Positions 10,926 through 24,388 of a DNA stretch of 64,000 nucleotides are shown here, piece after piece. The translations under genes were made by a program, and so were the position numbers. The notes beneath the pieces were generated by a model, which was given only the letters and a program-made list of their open reading frames with translations, searched no databases and was not told the DNA's origin. Origin of the DNA: Adenanthera pavonina (taxonomy: Eukaryota; Streptophyta; Magnoliopsida; Fabales; Fabaceae); NCBI GenBank assembly GCA_026686845.1, contig JAIVEN010000013.1:17752001-17816000 (forward strand). The letters are read 5' to 3'. Each line of letters begins with the position of its first letter. Within the stretch, counting starts at the first letter, position 1.

Positions 10926-12381
10926 CTTAATATCAAATCTCAATCTTTGATTTTTCTTTTTCTTTTCTTCATCTTTTTTTATTTTTTATTTTTTGGCAAC
11001 AAATGCAAGCAACATTTCCTTTCTTTTTTTTAGTCATCAATTAAAAGAAAATATATTTTGCCTCCCTTCCATTTTCAAAGGACTGACCCATTTATTATTT
11101 TTTTATAAAAAAGGAAAAGCAAAGAGACTCAAATAATAATTTTTATTTTTATATTGTTTTAAAATACCTAGACAAAATACAGTATTCACGGTTGCCCCTC
11201 TTTACTTGTTTCTTAGGTGAGAAGGAGAAAAATGTGTGGTTTTATGAAGTTCTAGCATAAGGAACAAGTAAAGATAAGAACATGTATTTTCTTCATCCAT
11301 GCAATGCAAAAATGACACTAGACTATACTAATCTCAGCGTAAGGTTTTGAATTAAGGCCATCATGCATTCAATGCAATGAGGCAACCAAATTACCTCTAA
11401 CCTGACCAAGCTACCGTGATCAACCTTTATGCTTGTGAGTTTGGTCCACTCAATTTTTTTCTAGAAAAAGAAACACTTGAGACCTCATTTTTTTCCTTTT
11501 TTACCTTGTAAATGTTTGCTATTAAAGTAAAGAGATGTAGCATCATTTGAGATTTGGCATCCAATCATTTTGTCAGACATAATATTCAAATAAACTATGG
11601 CATGTGTGAGTGCCTAGTATGTGGTGAACGAAAATAACTAACTAGGAATTGAAAATTTTAATATCAAAATGCATTCCCATGGGCTATGTATGAACCCTTT
11701 TGAGAGGTCACTAGGAGATCATTCAAGATTAACTCTCTTGGTTATCAATTGGATTCAAATCCAAAATTTCCCATCACTTTACTTGAGTCTGTGGGTCCTT
11801 AACATTATTGAACATTTTCTAATATTTCTAGTGTGGACAAATAAATTAGGAACACAATTTCTTATTTATATATCTTTAATTGTTTTAGAATTAGGTAGTA
11901 AAAATAGAACAATGTATGCCTACCCAGAGCAACAAGTAAATTCCAAATCATTTGGACCCATATTTTAGTGCAATGGAATCATCAAGAATTCTCTTAGTTT
12001 CCCTACACATTTTATGCTTCACTTTTATTGGGGAAATTTTCTTTGTTGCTCCATTATGCGCTCCTTTGATGCAAAGATCAAATACTGGTGATACAGACCC
12101 CTAGTTACTCAAACTTACATAACTTGCTGAGCCAAGATGCTATTAGCACACTTATAGCTCATACTGCACCGTTTGACATGAAGGACAATATTTTTTTGGT
12201 GAAAACCCCTTGGTTACTAAACATAACTTAAGCCAGCGGAGTGGATATATATATATTTGCATTTATTTCCCTTTTCAATTTTTCCAACTTGATTCATTTT
12301 CCTCATGGTAGATTTTTATGGGTCCAGATAGAGAATTCTACTAAAGCTTTAACATAGGTATATAAAATTCCACTCTCTTTT
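10926..12381. other. Non-coding interval, no gene recognised
   Basis: AT-rich with T runs near 10960-11160. The open frame at 11669-11968 (99 codons) resembles nothing I know, has no neighbouring exon signals and is probably chance. No LTR termini or TSD pair were found inside. It could be old retrotransposon sequence or the original insertion site. Confidence 0.4.
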
Positions 12382-13941
12382 TGTCACACCTTGCCTTTAC
12401 CACTCTTTTACCATGTATTATATTTCATTTAGAGTCTATTAGAATAGGTTTAGAGGCTTGATTAACATAAATTCTCAAAATAAAAAAATTTCATTTTGTG
12501 GGTATTGTTCATTTGGTAATTCTACTTTTTTGGCTAAATTTTGAAAAATTATAACTAGTTCTAGAAAAAATCTTATGACAATGATTCAAGTCTTTGAAAA
12601 TAGCTTAAATCATTCTCTGCATGAAAAAAATATGAAACAGTACATTTATTATGCCAATTCATACAGTATTTTTCAAGAAATTTACTGTTCATTTGGCACC
12701 TCCAAAACTATCCTGATTTTTAACCATAAAATTGAAAATTCATAATTTGTTTCATACTTAACCTATTTCAATAATCTTGATATTCCTAGAAAGCTTGTTA
12801 TGTATACTTTTAAGTAACTAATTTTTTGGTCATCATGCCATGTTCTGGATGGAATTACACTTCCAAAATTTTTAGCATATCAAGTGGGTAATTTATGCAA
12901 TACATAGAGTAAATAACTTCATAACCTTGTTACATTATCATAACATGTCCATAATCCATTCCAACCATCATAAAGGGTTCAAAGGGACATAACCATATAA
13001 AATTATAAAATTTGAACTTCATACATGAATTTATATATAATTTCAAAATAACACATCATGACTTTCATAAATAGTTCAATCATCATTTTCTTCTTTATTC
13101 CTCTTAGCCTTTTCTTATTCCTTGGCATTGCTTGGTCCTAGGATAGTTAGTGGGTTTGGGCGGTGAGATTAAATATTCTCAGTAGCAATAACATTTCATG
13201 TAATTATATCACCATACAAACTTTAAAATATCATTCAAAACATCTTGAAACATAAAATACCATATTGTCAAATAAAAATTTTAGCAAAGTTTTCTCCTTA
13301 AAAAATAGACATCTGAGGACATTACCCTCAAGTCAAAAATAGCAAGTACCAATCACAAAATAAACAATAATAATATGACAATTCAAATGTCATCATAAAA
13401 CAATTCAAGACAATATAAAAGCAAGAAATGTAAATTACTACCTCTAATGTTTCCTTTGCTTTTACACCACTTGGTTTCAACTTGTCCAATTGCATCCTTG
13501 GACTTTTCCAAACCTAAATTCATCATAATACACTTACTAAATACTTGTTCCATGAGCCAACTTTTCAAAGAACCATAAACCCTAAAATTCCATATTTCTT
13601 ACACTTTGATTAAATCTTGAAAACCTAACCTCTCCTTCACTAATTCATTTCTACTATTAGTTTCATGAAATTCCAATCCCTTCCTCTCCATTTCACTTGG
13701 TCGAAACCACCCCCTTTGTGAGCAAGAGGAGAAATTTCATTGCAAACTTACTTAAACTCATGCAATCATACTTCCTTCCATCTAGTACATACTTCCTCTG
13801 TGTTTATTTTCAAGGAACACCTTCCCCCACATATTAATCTTTTCTTTGCCGAAACTAACCCTAGGATTAGAAGAAGGAAAACTCATCTAATCCTAACCTA
13901 AACTTATACCAAATTAACTTAGAATTCAAGAGATTACTTAC
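12382..13941 (+). mobile_element. Tekay/Del-like LTR, truncated by G4
   Basis: Starts TGTCACACC after CTTTT. It resembles the LTR at 18683 (TTTGAAAAATTATAACTAGTTCTA at about 12540 against a related block at 18815) and the minus LTR at 10041 (TCTCAGTAG block near 13173). It is cut off where the G4 LTR begins at 13942, and no matching right half was found. Non-coding. Confidence 0.5.
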
Positions 13942-14898
13942 TGATAGAGTAAGAACTAGGCATGATTTGCAAAATTTGGAAATAAGCATGGAGAACTTGG
14001 AAGACTTGATCAAGATACTGAACATAAAGCCCAAGCTTAAGTGAGATCATCAACTCCAAAATACAAGTTTCAGTTTCAAGCCCAAGAGGAGCCTATTGGA
14101 GGAGATTACTTAAAAGATCATGTGCTTTACTAAAAGAGCATGTGACTTAAGCATTAGTGAGCTTAATTTAATTTTTATTAATTATGGGTCAAGCTTAAGT
14201 GATTAATAAAGCCCAATTGGTTAAAATAAATAATAAAGCCCAATTAGTTAATTAGTAGTCTTTTTGATAGCTCATCTTGTAAAGAAACATACCATATGCC
14301 AAACATATGATTTCATTAATGTGTAGGCATGTTTGTAAGGGCTTAGGAATTATTTTTATTATTTTCTTTGAATTTTCATCATTTATTTTTAGAATTTTAT
14401 TTTAGTTCCATTAAGAGTGTTACTTGAACCCAATGACTCATAATTCTAGTAGGATTACTTGAGAATAAAATAATTAGGTTTTCTAGGCTCATTAGGTTAA
14501 TTTTTCCATTGCCTATTTTAAGGCCATATGTTGTGAACTTTTTTAGAATGATGAATTTTACAGAACTTATGTTCTTCTTTTGAGGCTTCTCTTGTTCCCT
14601 TGTGTACTTGAGAAACTCTTTGACTTATCAAAGGGAGTGATTCCCCTTTGTGGCATCTCGTGATGAGCGTTATAAGAGACGGGTTCTCTTAGGGTCTTAC
14701 CTTAACCAATTCATATATCCTTTCTTCTTTCTCATCTCAATTTCATCTAGTATATTGTGTTTCTTTTTTGTTCAAATGTTCTTCTTTTTTTGTGTTTTAT
14801 TTGTTGTTTTGTTGTGTTGTTCTTGATTCTAGCACAATCCATATTGCTTTCAAGTTGTTGAAGGTTCATTGGACAAGTTCCAAGTGGGTCTCTTATCA
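13942..14898 (+). repeat. G4 5' LTR
   Basis: 957 bp, TGATAGAG...CTTATCA, directly followed by TT and a PBS (TGGCATCAGAGCTT, 14901-14914). Its first 100 bp resemble the G2 LTR. The twin hairpins are at 14629-14650 (CAAAGGG/CCCTTTG) and 14673-14691 (TAAGAGA/TCTCTTA). The left flank is CTTAC; no right-hand TSD can be tested because the 3' end is missing. Confidence 0.75.
14629..14691 (+). promoter_or_regulatory. Twin RNA hairpins in G4 LTR
   Basis: CAAAGGG pairs with CCCTTTG (14629-14650), then TAAGAGA pairs with TCTCTTA around the loop CGGGT (14673-14691). Compared with family A, both stems have changed on both sides while still pairing. Confidence 0.6.
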
Positions 14899-16163
14899 TT
14901 TGGCATCAGAGCTTTGGTTGCTAGGCTCAAAGGTGTGTGTTTTCCTTTCTTTCTTCTTCAAATCCATCTATCTTCTCTGTTGTCTAGAATTGTTGTTGTG
15001 CTTGTTCTTTGTTTCCTCGTTCGTAAGTGGCGTTACCATTATCTTCTTGTCTTGTCATCCATAGTTCCTTTTCCCTTTTTGTGATTTATTGTGTTTTTGT
15101 CCAGATGAAAAAAATTAAATTATTGTTGTTGCTGTTTGAGTGATTGTGTGTGTTGTTCAATTTGTTTTTCTAGAATATTTAGAAAGTGAAAAAAATTTGT
15201 GCAAAATAAAAAAAAAAGAGTAGTGAATGGCTACTTCAACAAGAAAAGAAGTTACCAAAAAAAAGGAAAAAAAATCCGAAATTAAAAAAAAGTCAGACTT
15301 GTTGCTAGGAAAAAAGAGAGAAAGAGAGCAGAACAGTTGTAAAAAAAAAGGAGAAAGAAATTAAAAAAAAGTTTGGCTGCTGAAAATTCCAGATTTGAGC
15401 TTAGACTAGTTGGGAACAATTGCCTTGATTGGTGCTTCCTATTTTGTGGTTAAGTGATTTGCAAATAGAGCATAGTTGCCTAATTTTATTGTTCTTGCAA
15501 TACAAGTCACATTGGGTTGACTAAATTCAACAACTTGGGTGGTAAGTATCAAGAGCTTGATTGGTAATTGCTACTTTCCTATTTTGCTACCTCCTTTGTT
15601 TCCTAATTTCTATTTTCTGTGCTGAATCATTAGTTTCTTTTTTTTTCTTCCTTGATTCTATTTCCTATTTCCTTCTCTTCTTAGTTTCCTAATTTTGTTG
15701 TGTCTTTCTTATGAATAATATTGTTTTTGTCCTGATTTTTGTTTCTTCCTTTCTTCCATAATATCACATCACCTTTCCTAATTTTATCTCCTTATATTTC
15801 ATACTTTGCTGCTCATTTTCCTGAGTTTCATTTGGTGCACGTTTTTCTCCCTTGAAATACTTATTTGTCCACATTATTCTTGCTGCTTGTTGGTCCCTTT
15901 TTGATTATTGGAGAAATTGAATTTTGAGACTTTAGTTTTGTGATTGTCGCTTATCATACATACTTCTCCTTTTGATTTGTTGGAATTGATTAAGAACACT
16001 ATAGGGAGCAAGTGAGTGGTAAAAGGGATCAGTGTTTGATGTCATTGAAAAAGCCAATCTTTTTATGTGATATACTAGTGCTACTAAATTTTTCTCGTGG
16101 AAACACGAGAGAATAGTGTATGAGGTCCCTCTTTGTTTTATACTAACATTTCAAATTATAAAC
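14899..16163 (+). other. G4 leader with PBS and predicted intron
   Basis: PBS at 14901-14914. A donor-like CTCAAAG/GTGTGT lies at 14926-14938. The acceptor position before gag reads TTTCAA, so the AG seen in relatives is lost here. A-rich tract at 15185-15385 with GGCTGCTG. The open frames at 14768-15084 are leader/LTR sequence, not genes. Confidence 0.5.
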
Positions 16164-17495
16164 ATGGTTGTTGGAGAATTTGATCTTAAGCCCTTATTAA
16201 GAACTTTCAATGATCAAATCAAGGAAGTGAATGCAAAATTGGATCACCTGGAGTTTTCTTCTAAAACTAAAGCAAGGCATAATCGAAAGGTTTCTCCTAT
16301 TCACACTAATGTTTTTAGCAACATCAAATCAAAAATCCTATTGTTCCATGGCAAGAAAAATCTTGATGTCTACTTGGAGTGGGAAAAAAAAGTTGAACAA
16401 GTCTTAACATGTTGCAATTACTCCGAAATATAGAATGCATAATGTGCTTACATTTGATTGTGTAAAAAGGTTGTTGCTTGGTGGAAATAGATGGAAACTA
16501 GATGGGCTATGAATGGAGAACCTTTCATTATAACATGAAATGAAATGAGAGCAGTCTTGAGGCAAAATACAAGCCATCCAAAGCTAAGATTGTCGTTGAA
16601 CATTCCAAGGAGATGCAAATGCCCATGGTCCAAGATCCATGTGATTCCCACTTAGAGAAAGTAGATCAAGTGAATGATGAAGTTGCTATTATTTCAACGT
16701 TGGTTGTTGAGACAAGAGAGTTGTCTACGCTTAAAGGTATACTTAATTCTCAAACCACTGGTGATGATATTTCTTGTGCTAAAGTAGAAAACTTAGGGTG
16801 TGTTAGTCCTAGTAAGTTGAATCAGGATGATATTTCTTGTGTTGAATTAATTGAATTGAAAATTAAATCTTAATGTGTAGAACTTGAGAATCCCAATGAG
16901 TTTAATGTTATTAATTGTCATAATGGGATTGAACATGATAACTTGTTGAATCTTGAAGAGAAAATTGATCTAGATGTTGATAGTGTTGTGGTAGAAAGCT
17001 TTAATGATTCTAGTTGTGCTTCTATAATTGTTAATGATTTAATGGAAAATTCTTTGGATAGTAGCATGCTAGTTTCTAGTACTGCTAATGGTGTGATTTA
17101 TTTGGAAATTAGATCTTATGATTGTATTGATGAGATTGAGCATATTGACATGCTAATTGGAGATTTAGACTGTGATGTTAGCTTGAATGGGTATGATAGA
17201 AACTGTTCTCATGCTTTGAAAAAAGCCTATGAACTATTGCCATGTATTCATTTGTGTGAAAATCTTGAGAACTTGAAGAGTGAGCTAGGGTGGAAAAATA
17301 ATAGTGGTAGAAATGAGAGAAGAAAAGAGAGAAATAAGAGAGTAAAAGTTCAAAAAAACCAAAAAGTGCAAGAGAAGTAAGCGAGAAGAAAAGTGAAAAA
17401 AGAAAGAAAAAGAGGAAGAAAAAGAGAGAAAAGAGAAACGAGAGAGAGCAAAAAGATAAGAGTGGAAAGATAATTGAGAGTTGTTTGAGAGAGAG
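16164..17495 (+). pseudogene. G4 Gag-like fragment, broken and truncated
   Basis: The start at 16164 (MVVGEFDLK) aligns with the other gag starts. The Gag family block is present (LLFHGKKNLDVYLEWEKKVE at about 16340-16400), but stops at 16430-16432, near 16471 and at 16871-16873 break it. The acidic segment resumes at 16943-17380 (SLNGYDRNCSHALKKA), then a Lys/Arg-rich linker ending KIIESCLRES at about 17495. That is the point where the G1-G3 hydrophobic block should begin, but the sequence jumps straight into LTR D1. A deletion or recombination removed the rest of the element. Confidence 0.65.
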
Positions 17496-18416
17496 TGATG
17501 GAATACGAGCTAGGCTTAATCAAGAGGAGGAGTTTGGACAAAATATTCAAGAGCTTGGAGGACTTGGAATTCATGAACAAGTGGTTGGACAAGGAACCCA
17601 AGTGCGGAACAAGAAAGATCCTTTGCAAGGAATGGGTGGGCCTATGACAAGAGTAAGGACTAAGGTAATAAAACAAGCTCTCAATAGATTGATTCAAGAA
17701 GTAATTGAACAAGAGCCCATTCACTTAGCTCAATTTTCAGCCCAAAAGGCTTCAAGAGGCATGTTCTTCATGGCTAGTATGCTAGAAACTGATCCAAGCC
17801 CAACAAATAAGGCCCAGGTAGAAGAACTCACTTAAAGGAGCATGTGCCAAGCTTGTGACTATTTAAGTAGTGTTCTTTTATTAAATAAATTAGCAATTTT
17901 CATTTTTTTTATTACTTAATTTAGAAATAAGGTTTTGACCATTAGTTTCCTATTTTGAATTTATTTGTGAGGATATCTTCAGATTTGATTTTGTTTCCTA
18001 TTTTTGGGCACCACTTATTCAGCATGTATCTAGCCTTATTTTTGTGTAAGGTGGTGCCACTCCAAGAGATTTAGGATCTAAACTATTTTTAGTAAACTAG
18101 GCCTAGGGTTTTTGCTTTCTTTTTCTTTAAAAACGTCACTTTTGTACTTGCAAAGGGGAGATGAATGAATAGTGCATTTTCACTAAAACTTTGTGAGTTT
18201 TCTCGTTCTCTTGGTGAGCTTGAGAGGCTCTTTGGCATATCAAAGAGAGTGGTCTTCTCTTTATGGTGTCTTTAGCTAAGGTTTCAAGAAACAAGTTTTC
18301 TTGGGGTCTTGCTTCTTGGCCAATAACTTCTATTCTTCCCATTCATGTATTCTTGTTTGTTTATCTTTCCTATTTGTTTAACGTGTTCTTGGTGTTTTAT
18401 TTGCTTCTCTTTGATC
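17496..18416 (+). repeat. LTR D1 (family D), lacking its terminus
   Basis: Starts TGATGGAATACGAGC, related to the family-D start TGATGGAGCACGAGC at 32830. It encodes the in-LTR motif GGPMTRVRTK (about 17632-17661). The body matches LTR D4. It stops at CTCTTTGATC, exactly before the roughly 75-bp module that ends D3 and D4, and the next LTR (D2) begins at once. Hairpins at 18241-18263 (outermost pair lost) and 18285-18303. Confidence 0.7.
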
Positions 18417-18682
18417 TGATGGAGCACGACCTCGGCTTATCAAAGGGGAGGAGTTTCAAGAGGTGGACATGGAAGGCATGATCATGTGACTGAACAAGGG
18501 ACCCAAGTATGGAACAAGAAAGATCCTTTGCAAGGAATGTGTGGGCCTATGACAAGAGCAAGGACTAAGGCAATGAAGCAAGCTCTCAGTGGATTGATTC
18601 AAGAAGTAATTGAACAAGAGCCCATCTACTTAGCTCAATTTTCAGCCCAAAAGGCTTCACAAGGCATGTTCGTCATGGCTAG

Positions 18683-21600
18683 TGTAACACCTTACTTTGC
18701 AACCATTAAACATGCATGATTTCATGATTAAGGTTCAAAATAAAGTGATTTGGAAGCAAGTGAGCCCTTAATATTCGCGTAGACTAAACTTAGGTTGTAG
18801 AATTTTGCCGAACTTTGAAAATTCATAACTAATTCTACAAAAATCGCATTGAGGTGATTCTAAGTTCTATGAGAAGCTCATGATGTCTGTTTTAAAGTAA
18901 AAGTGTTGATTCACACTTTTAATGCTACAGTAAATTTCGAATTCTATAGACTCTATCCTGTTAATAATGAAGCGTAAACAAAGAATAGGGAAAATCTCCA
19001 TGCCAAAGCATAGGGACATAATATTTCATTATCAAAACGTTGTAATGTACATTATGTAATGTAATATATCATCTAATCCTATGTAATGTATGTAATACAA
19101 AACGTAATATGATTCTAAAATGACTTGGACAGCATCTCCTCATCAGTTTGTCATTTCATTTCCTTGGGCAGAACCGGGGCCTAAAAATGTTAGATATTGG
19201 GGTGAGATTCGGACAAAATCTTAGTAATATGACAATTCATTTTTCCACACTTTAATTTCAGCAGCATAACAATACAACCATAATTACTAAGAATCAAACT
19301 TAAAATCATATTCTATATGATCATGCATGTTCAAACAACCTTCATGACATTCAAAGCATTATTATAGCAAAACCTCAACTTTGATTCAATATTTCATCAT
19401 GGCAAATCCCCAAAACATGTTTCTACTAGCATAATGACTACTCTTAATAAATCAAATAGCTAAACTAAAATATAAATGGAGAAAAGGGAAAGCATATTAC
19501 CTAGAAATATTTCTCAGAACTTCAGAACCTCAGATCACACCTTCTTTCCTAGAGCTTCTCACTCTAACCTCTCTCTACCTGGAATGAAATTTGATGGCTA
19601 AATGGGGGAAGGAGGAGCATCTATTTATAGGTGAGTTGAAGACATAATGGCCCTTGGATTAGATCTTGATCCAATGGCTCTTAATTATTCCATATTAATT
19701 TATTTAATTAATCATGTGAGGAAATTTATGAGGCTGCCACCTTGCCCTTTTCTAGAAGTTCTTAGCTGATATTTTTAACCCAAAAATATATTTTATTTGG
19801 TTCAAACATGTGTCTACTTCAAATGGTGCCATGTGTGTGTTAGAGTTCAATTTGATTTTTGCTTCTTTTTCCTCTTAATTTTCGTCCTTTTTTGTCTAAT
19901 CAGCCCAAGGGATATACTTTTATGCAATTTGGGCTTTACATATCTCATTTTGGGCTTTAGGTCAAGGTATATGGGTTTTTGGGCTCCTTTTATCGATTTC
20001 GGGTCCAATTCTTCCTTATTCTGGGTTTTAGAATCTAAAATAAATTCAGCAATGTAACTGATAGAGTATAATCGAGGCATGAAGCATTTGATGATAAGGG
20101 CAAGCTAAGAGCAACAATGGACCATGGACAAATTCAAGGCCCACTTCAAGGCATTGGAGGACCAATGACTAGAGCTAGAGCAAAAGCCATGAATGGGATG
20201 ATCCAAAACATTATTAACACGGAACTATTGTATTTCAATGATTTTGAGGCCCAAAACGAAAAAAGAGGCAAGCTGAAAGTGTGGAGCCAAATTATAGTCA
20301 AAGAACCCAACTTGGAGAAAGCCCAACAAGGAGGATTCACTTAAAATCCATGTGCTTCTCATGTGCTCACTAAAAGTGACGTTTTTAATGATTATTTTAG
20401 TTAATTTGTTTCCTTTTTGAATAAACAACATACAATCATAAGTCTGATTTGTTTTTCCCTTATGCATTAAAGAGGAGCCAACTTTTTCAAATTCAAAATT
20501 AGAATTAAATGCTCCTTTTTGCTTATGCTTTCCTTTTTGTATTAATAAGGTTAGGTTTGTGGGGTGAACTAGAGTTAGTTTGTGGGCTAATACTTGCCTA
20601 TAAATAGGCATCTCTTGTACTCTTGCAAACCACAACATGAATGAATGAATTACTTTTCAGCAACTTTATTGTTGTTCTGTGAGTTCTTTCTTGCTTATCC
20701 TTGAGTGCCAGAAAGAATGAGGACTTATCAAGGAGTGGTGATCCTTGTGGCGTCCCGGAGTTAGGATTCAAGAGACGGGTTCTCTTGGAGTCTACTTCCT
20801 TCGACCAACATTTTGTTCAGTCTTCTTATTTCTTCGTGTCTATTTTCTTCAGTTTTTGTTCATTGTTGTTCTTCATTATTCTTGTGTTCAATTCATCTTT
20901 CCTTGAGTTGCACGATCTTTATATCAAAGAAGGCTCTTAGGACAGGTTCCTAACGTGTCTCCCATCAGTAATTATATATTTTGGGATTTAGAACATTGTT
21001 TTGGAATGTCAATATATCCTGATTACTGACTAATTTCCCTCATACAGAGTTAATTAGATCAAAATGTTAGTTTCTAAGTTTATTTGTATATTACTGTTGA
21101 AACTAGAGTCATATCAGTTATATTATTACTAAAAATATTCTGGTTGTCTAAAATTAATCTAGGCATGTTACTGAGTCATATTCAATCTCTAATGAATCTA
21201 GACTTGATACTAATCTTTATACGTTTTCTAATTCACCAATTAATCCAATTATTCATAGACTAATCCTATGGCTATTTAAACTTCGTAGAAAAATCCAGTG
21301 TCTTATTCTGCGTATAATATATCTGGGTTTTCTAATATAGAATTATTTTCTATTTTTTAGAAATTTCTAAATTATAGAACTTCGGTCCTCTTTTCTGTCT
21401 AATATATGCATTTTATGGTTCTGCTTATTAGAGAATATTTTCTAGCGATTATTTTTCTGACTCTATTCCTACAACTGGTACTGTCAAATACTGAGCAGAT
21501 AATTTGTTTGGAAAAATGACATCTATGTCCCATTATTTTGTCTTTTAGTGCCTACTTCATAAATTTTTACTTTGACCCCATGATTTTAACTTTCTTTGTA

Positions 21601-21933
21601 ATTTGGTCCCTAAGCACCACTATTACCATGTTTCCCAAGGCATAGAATCTCAACCTATCGCTTTACAGGATTTCTGATGTCATACAGTATATATTCACAG
21701 TTGACTACTAAGTCAAATTTTATCTAGATTTGTATATCACAACATATGAAATTTTAAATGTTCGTAGTTTCTAAATAGCATATCCAACTTTTTTAGTTCT
21801 TGCTAAAGGTTCCATATGATTTCTAATGTCATATAATGCATGTTCATAGTTCAACCAAAATCCAACTAAAATCATAGACACAAAGCATGTGAAATTTATG
21901 AGTTCTATAGTTAGTGAGAATTAGGATGTTACA
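18683..21933 (+). mobile_element. Tekay/Del-like solo LTR (or very short element)
   Basis: Starts TGTAACACC and ends GATGTTACA, with perfect TSD GCTAG at 18678-18682 and 21934-21938. Without the nested family-C LTR it is about 2.34 kb. No gag or pol similarity and no PBS or PPT pair is visible, so a solo LTR is the simplest reading. The TTACCTAG block near 19498 and the GGTGAGATTCGG block near 19200 match the other Tekay-like LTRs in the window. Confidence 0.75.
20059..20967 (+). repeat. Solo LTR, family C
   Basis: 909 bp, TGATAGAG...CCCATCA, flanked by GTAAC (20054-20058) and GTAAT (20968-20972), a TSD with one mismatch. It encodes GGPMTRARAKAM near 20144 in a frame starting at 20117. A clear TATA box CTATAAATAG lies at 20598-20607. 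Hairpins at 20729-20747 (CAAGGA/TCCTTG) and 20769-20787 (CAAGAGA/TCTCTTG). Confidence 0.85.
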
Positions 21934-23453
21934 GCTAGTATGCTAGAAGCTGATCCGAGCCCAACAAACAAGGCCCAAATAGAAGAACTCACAAGCTCAA
22001 GCTTGTGACCATTTAAGTAGTTTTTTTTTATTAAATAAATTAGCAATTTTTGTTTTTTTATTACTTAATTTGGAAACAAGGTTTTGACAATTAGTCTCCT
22101 ATTTTGAATTTATTTGTGAGGATCTCTTCATATTTGATTTTGTTTCCTATTTTTGGGCACCACTTATTCAGCATGTATCTAGTCTTATTTTTGTGTAAGG
22201 TGGTGCCATTTTAAGAGATTTAGGATATAAACTATTTTAGCAAGTTAGGCCCAGGGTTTTTGCTTTTTTTTTTTTCCTTTAAAACCATCACTTTTGTACT
22301 TGCAAATCAGAGATGAATGAATAATGCATTTTTCACTAAAACTTTGTGAGTTTTCTTGTTCTCTTGGTGAGCTTGAGAAACTCTTTGGCATATCAAAGAG
22401 CACGTCTTCTCTTTGTGGTGTCTATAGGTAAGGTTTCAAGAAACAAGTTTTCTTGGGATCTTACTTCTTGACCCATAGTTTGTATTCTTCCTATTCGTGC
22501 ATTCTTCTTTGTTTATCTTTTCTATTTGTTTAACATGTTCTTGGTGTTTTATTGGCTTCTCTTTGACATGATGGAGCACGAGCTAAGCTTATCAAAGGAA
22601 AGGAGTTTCAAGAGGTGGACATGGAAGGCATGATCATGTGACTGAACAAGGAACCCAAGTATGAAACAGGAAAGATCCTTTGCAAGGAATGAGTGGGCCT
22701 ATGACAAGAGCAAGGACTAAGGCAATGAAGCAAGCTCTCAGTGGATTGATTCAAGAAGTAATTGAATAAGAGCCCATCTACTTAGCTCAATTTTCAGCCC
22801 AAAAGGCATCAAGAGGCATGTTCTTCATGGCTAGTATGCTAGAAACTGATCCAAGTCTAACAAACAAGGCCCAAATAGAAGAACTCACAAGCTCAAGCTT
22901 GTGACCATTTAAGTAGTGTTTTTTTATTAAATAAATTAGCAATTTTCATTTTTTTATTACTTAATCCGGAAACAAGGTTTTGACAATTAGTCTCCTATTT
23001 TGAATTTATTTATGAGGATCTCTTCAGATTTGATTTTATTTCCTAATTTTGGGCACCACTTATTCAGCATGTATCTAGTCTTATTTTTGTGTAAGGTGGT
23101 GCCATGCTAAGAGATCTAGGATATAAACTATTTTAGCAAGTTAGGCCCAGGGTCTTTGCTTTTTTTTTTCTTTAAAAACATCACTTTTGTACTTGCAAAT
23201 CAGAGATGAATGAATAGTGCATTTTTCACTAAAACTTTGTGAGTTTTCTTGTTCTCTTGGTGAGCTTGAGAGACTCTTTGGCATATCAAAGAGCACGTCT
23301 TCTCTTTGTGGTGTCTATAGGTAAGGTTTCAAGAAACAAGTTTTCTTGGGGTCATACTTCTTGACCCATAGCTTCTATTCTTCCTATTCGTGCATTATTC
23401 TTTGTTTACCTTTTTTATTTGTTTAACGTGTTCTTGGTGTTTTATTTGCTTCT

Positions 23454-24388
23454 TCATAAATGAACCCTTTTGGAACCCGTCCAAAGAACCCACTTTTATG
23501 TGTATGAGACCCGGATCTTTGCTAAACAAGAAATACAAAGACTAAAAAACAGCAAAGAAAAGAATAAAGACGCACGATAACAGAAGCAAAGAAAACCAAA
23601 AATAAAGAAATAAGATGGATAGATGTTGGTCTTGAAAAATAGAACCCAAGAGAATCGGTCTCTTGAACCCTAGTTCCGGTGACGCCACAAGGATTGACCA
23701 ATTCCTTGATAAGTCATAGTATTCTCTCTAGCACTCAAAGAATCGCAAGAGGAAACTCATAAAAGTCTGAAACTTTAATCATTTAAATCTCAAAAACGTA
23801 CATAATAGTTAGCCTTAAATAGGCAAAGTAAAATCTAACCTAATAAACCTAGAAACCCTAATTAATTTGGGCTCATGTAATCCTAATAGGATTAGGAGGC
23901 TTTAGGCCCAAACAACACTCTTATTGGACCAAGGAAACTAGTAAAATAAAACCCTAAAATAAAATAACAAAAATTCATAAGAAAATAATAAAAAAATACC
24001 TAAGCCCTTATAAACATGCCAACACATTAACGAAATCACATGTTTGGCACATGATATGTTTATTTACAAGGTGGGCCATCAAAAAGACTACTATTTAACT
24101 AATTGGGCTTTATTAATTAACAAAGTTCAACCCATAATTAATAAAAACGAAATTAACATTAATTAAGCCCATTAATGTCTAAGTCACATGCTCTTTTAAT
24201 GAAGCACATGATATTTTAACTAACCTCCTTCAATGGGCTCCTATTGGGCTTGGATTTGAAACTTATATTTTGGAGTTGATAATCTCACTTAAACTTGGGC
24301 TTTATATTCAGCACTTTGATCAAGTCTTCCAAGCTCTCCATGCTCCACTCCAAACTCTTGCAAGTCATGCCTAGCCCTTATTCTATCA
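23454..24388 (-). repeat. G2 3' LTR
   Basis: 935 bp; sense start TGATAG at 24388 directly after the PPT (complement of 24389-24403). The sense end is slightly decayed (plus strand TCATAAATGAACC where relatives read TGATAAGTGAACC). Hairpins are complements of 23688-23708 (CAAGGA/TCCTTG) and 23647-23665. The U5 portion matches the last 200 bp of the element A 3' LTR. Confidence 0.8.

Larger units (their letters stand above)
18417..22568 (+). repeat. LTR D2 (family D), interrupted and lacking its terminus
   Basis: The halves are 18417-18682 and 21939-22568, split by the Tekay-like LTR at 18683-21933 with TSD GCTAG. The first half encodes GPMTRARTKAM in the LTR frame. The second half ends at CTCTTTGAC, again just before the terminal module, and abuts LTR D3. 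Confidence 0.7.

Noticed and set aside
11669..11968. 99-codon open frame on the plus strand in a non-repetitive interval
   Set aside because: No recognisable family, no exon partners or promoter context, and composition typical of random AT-rich reading frames.
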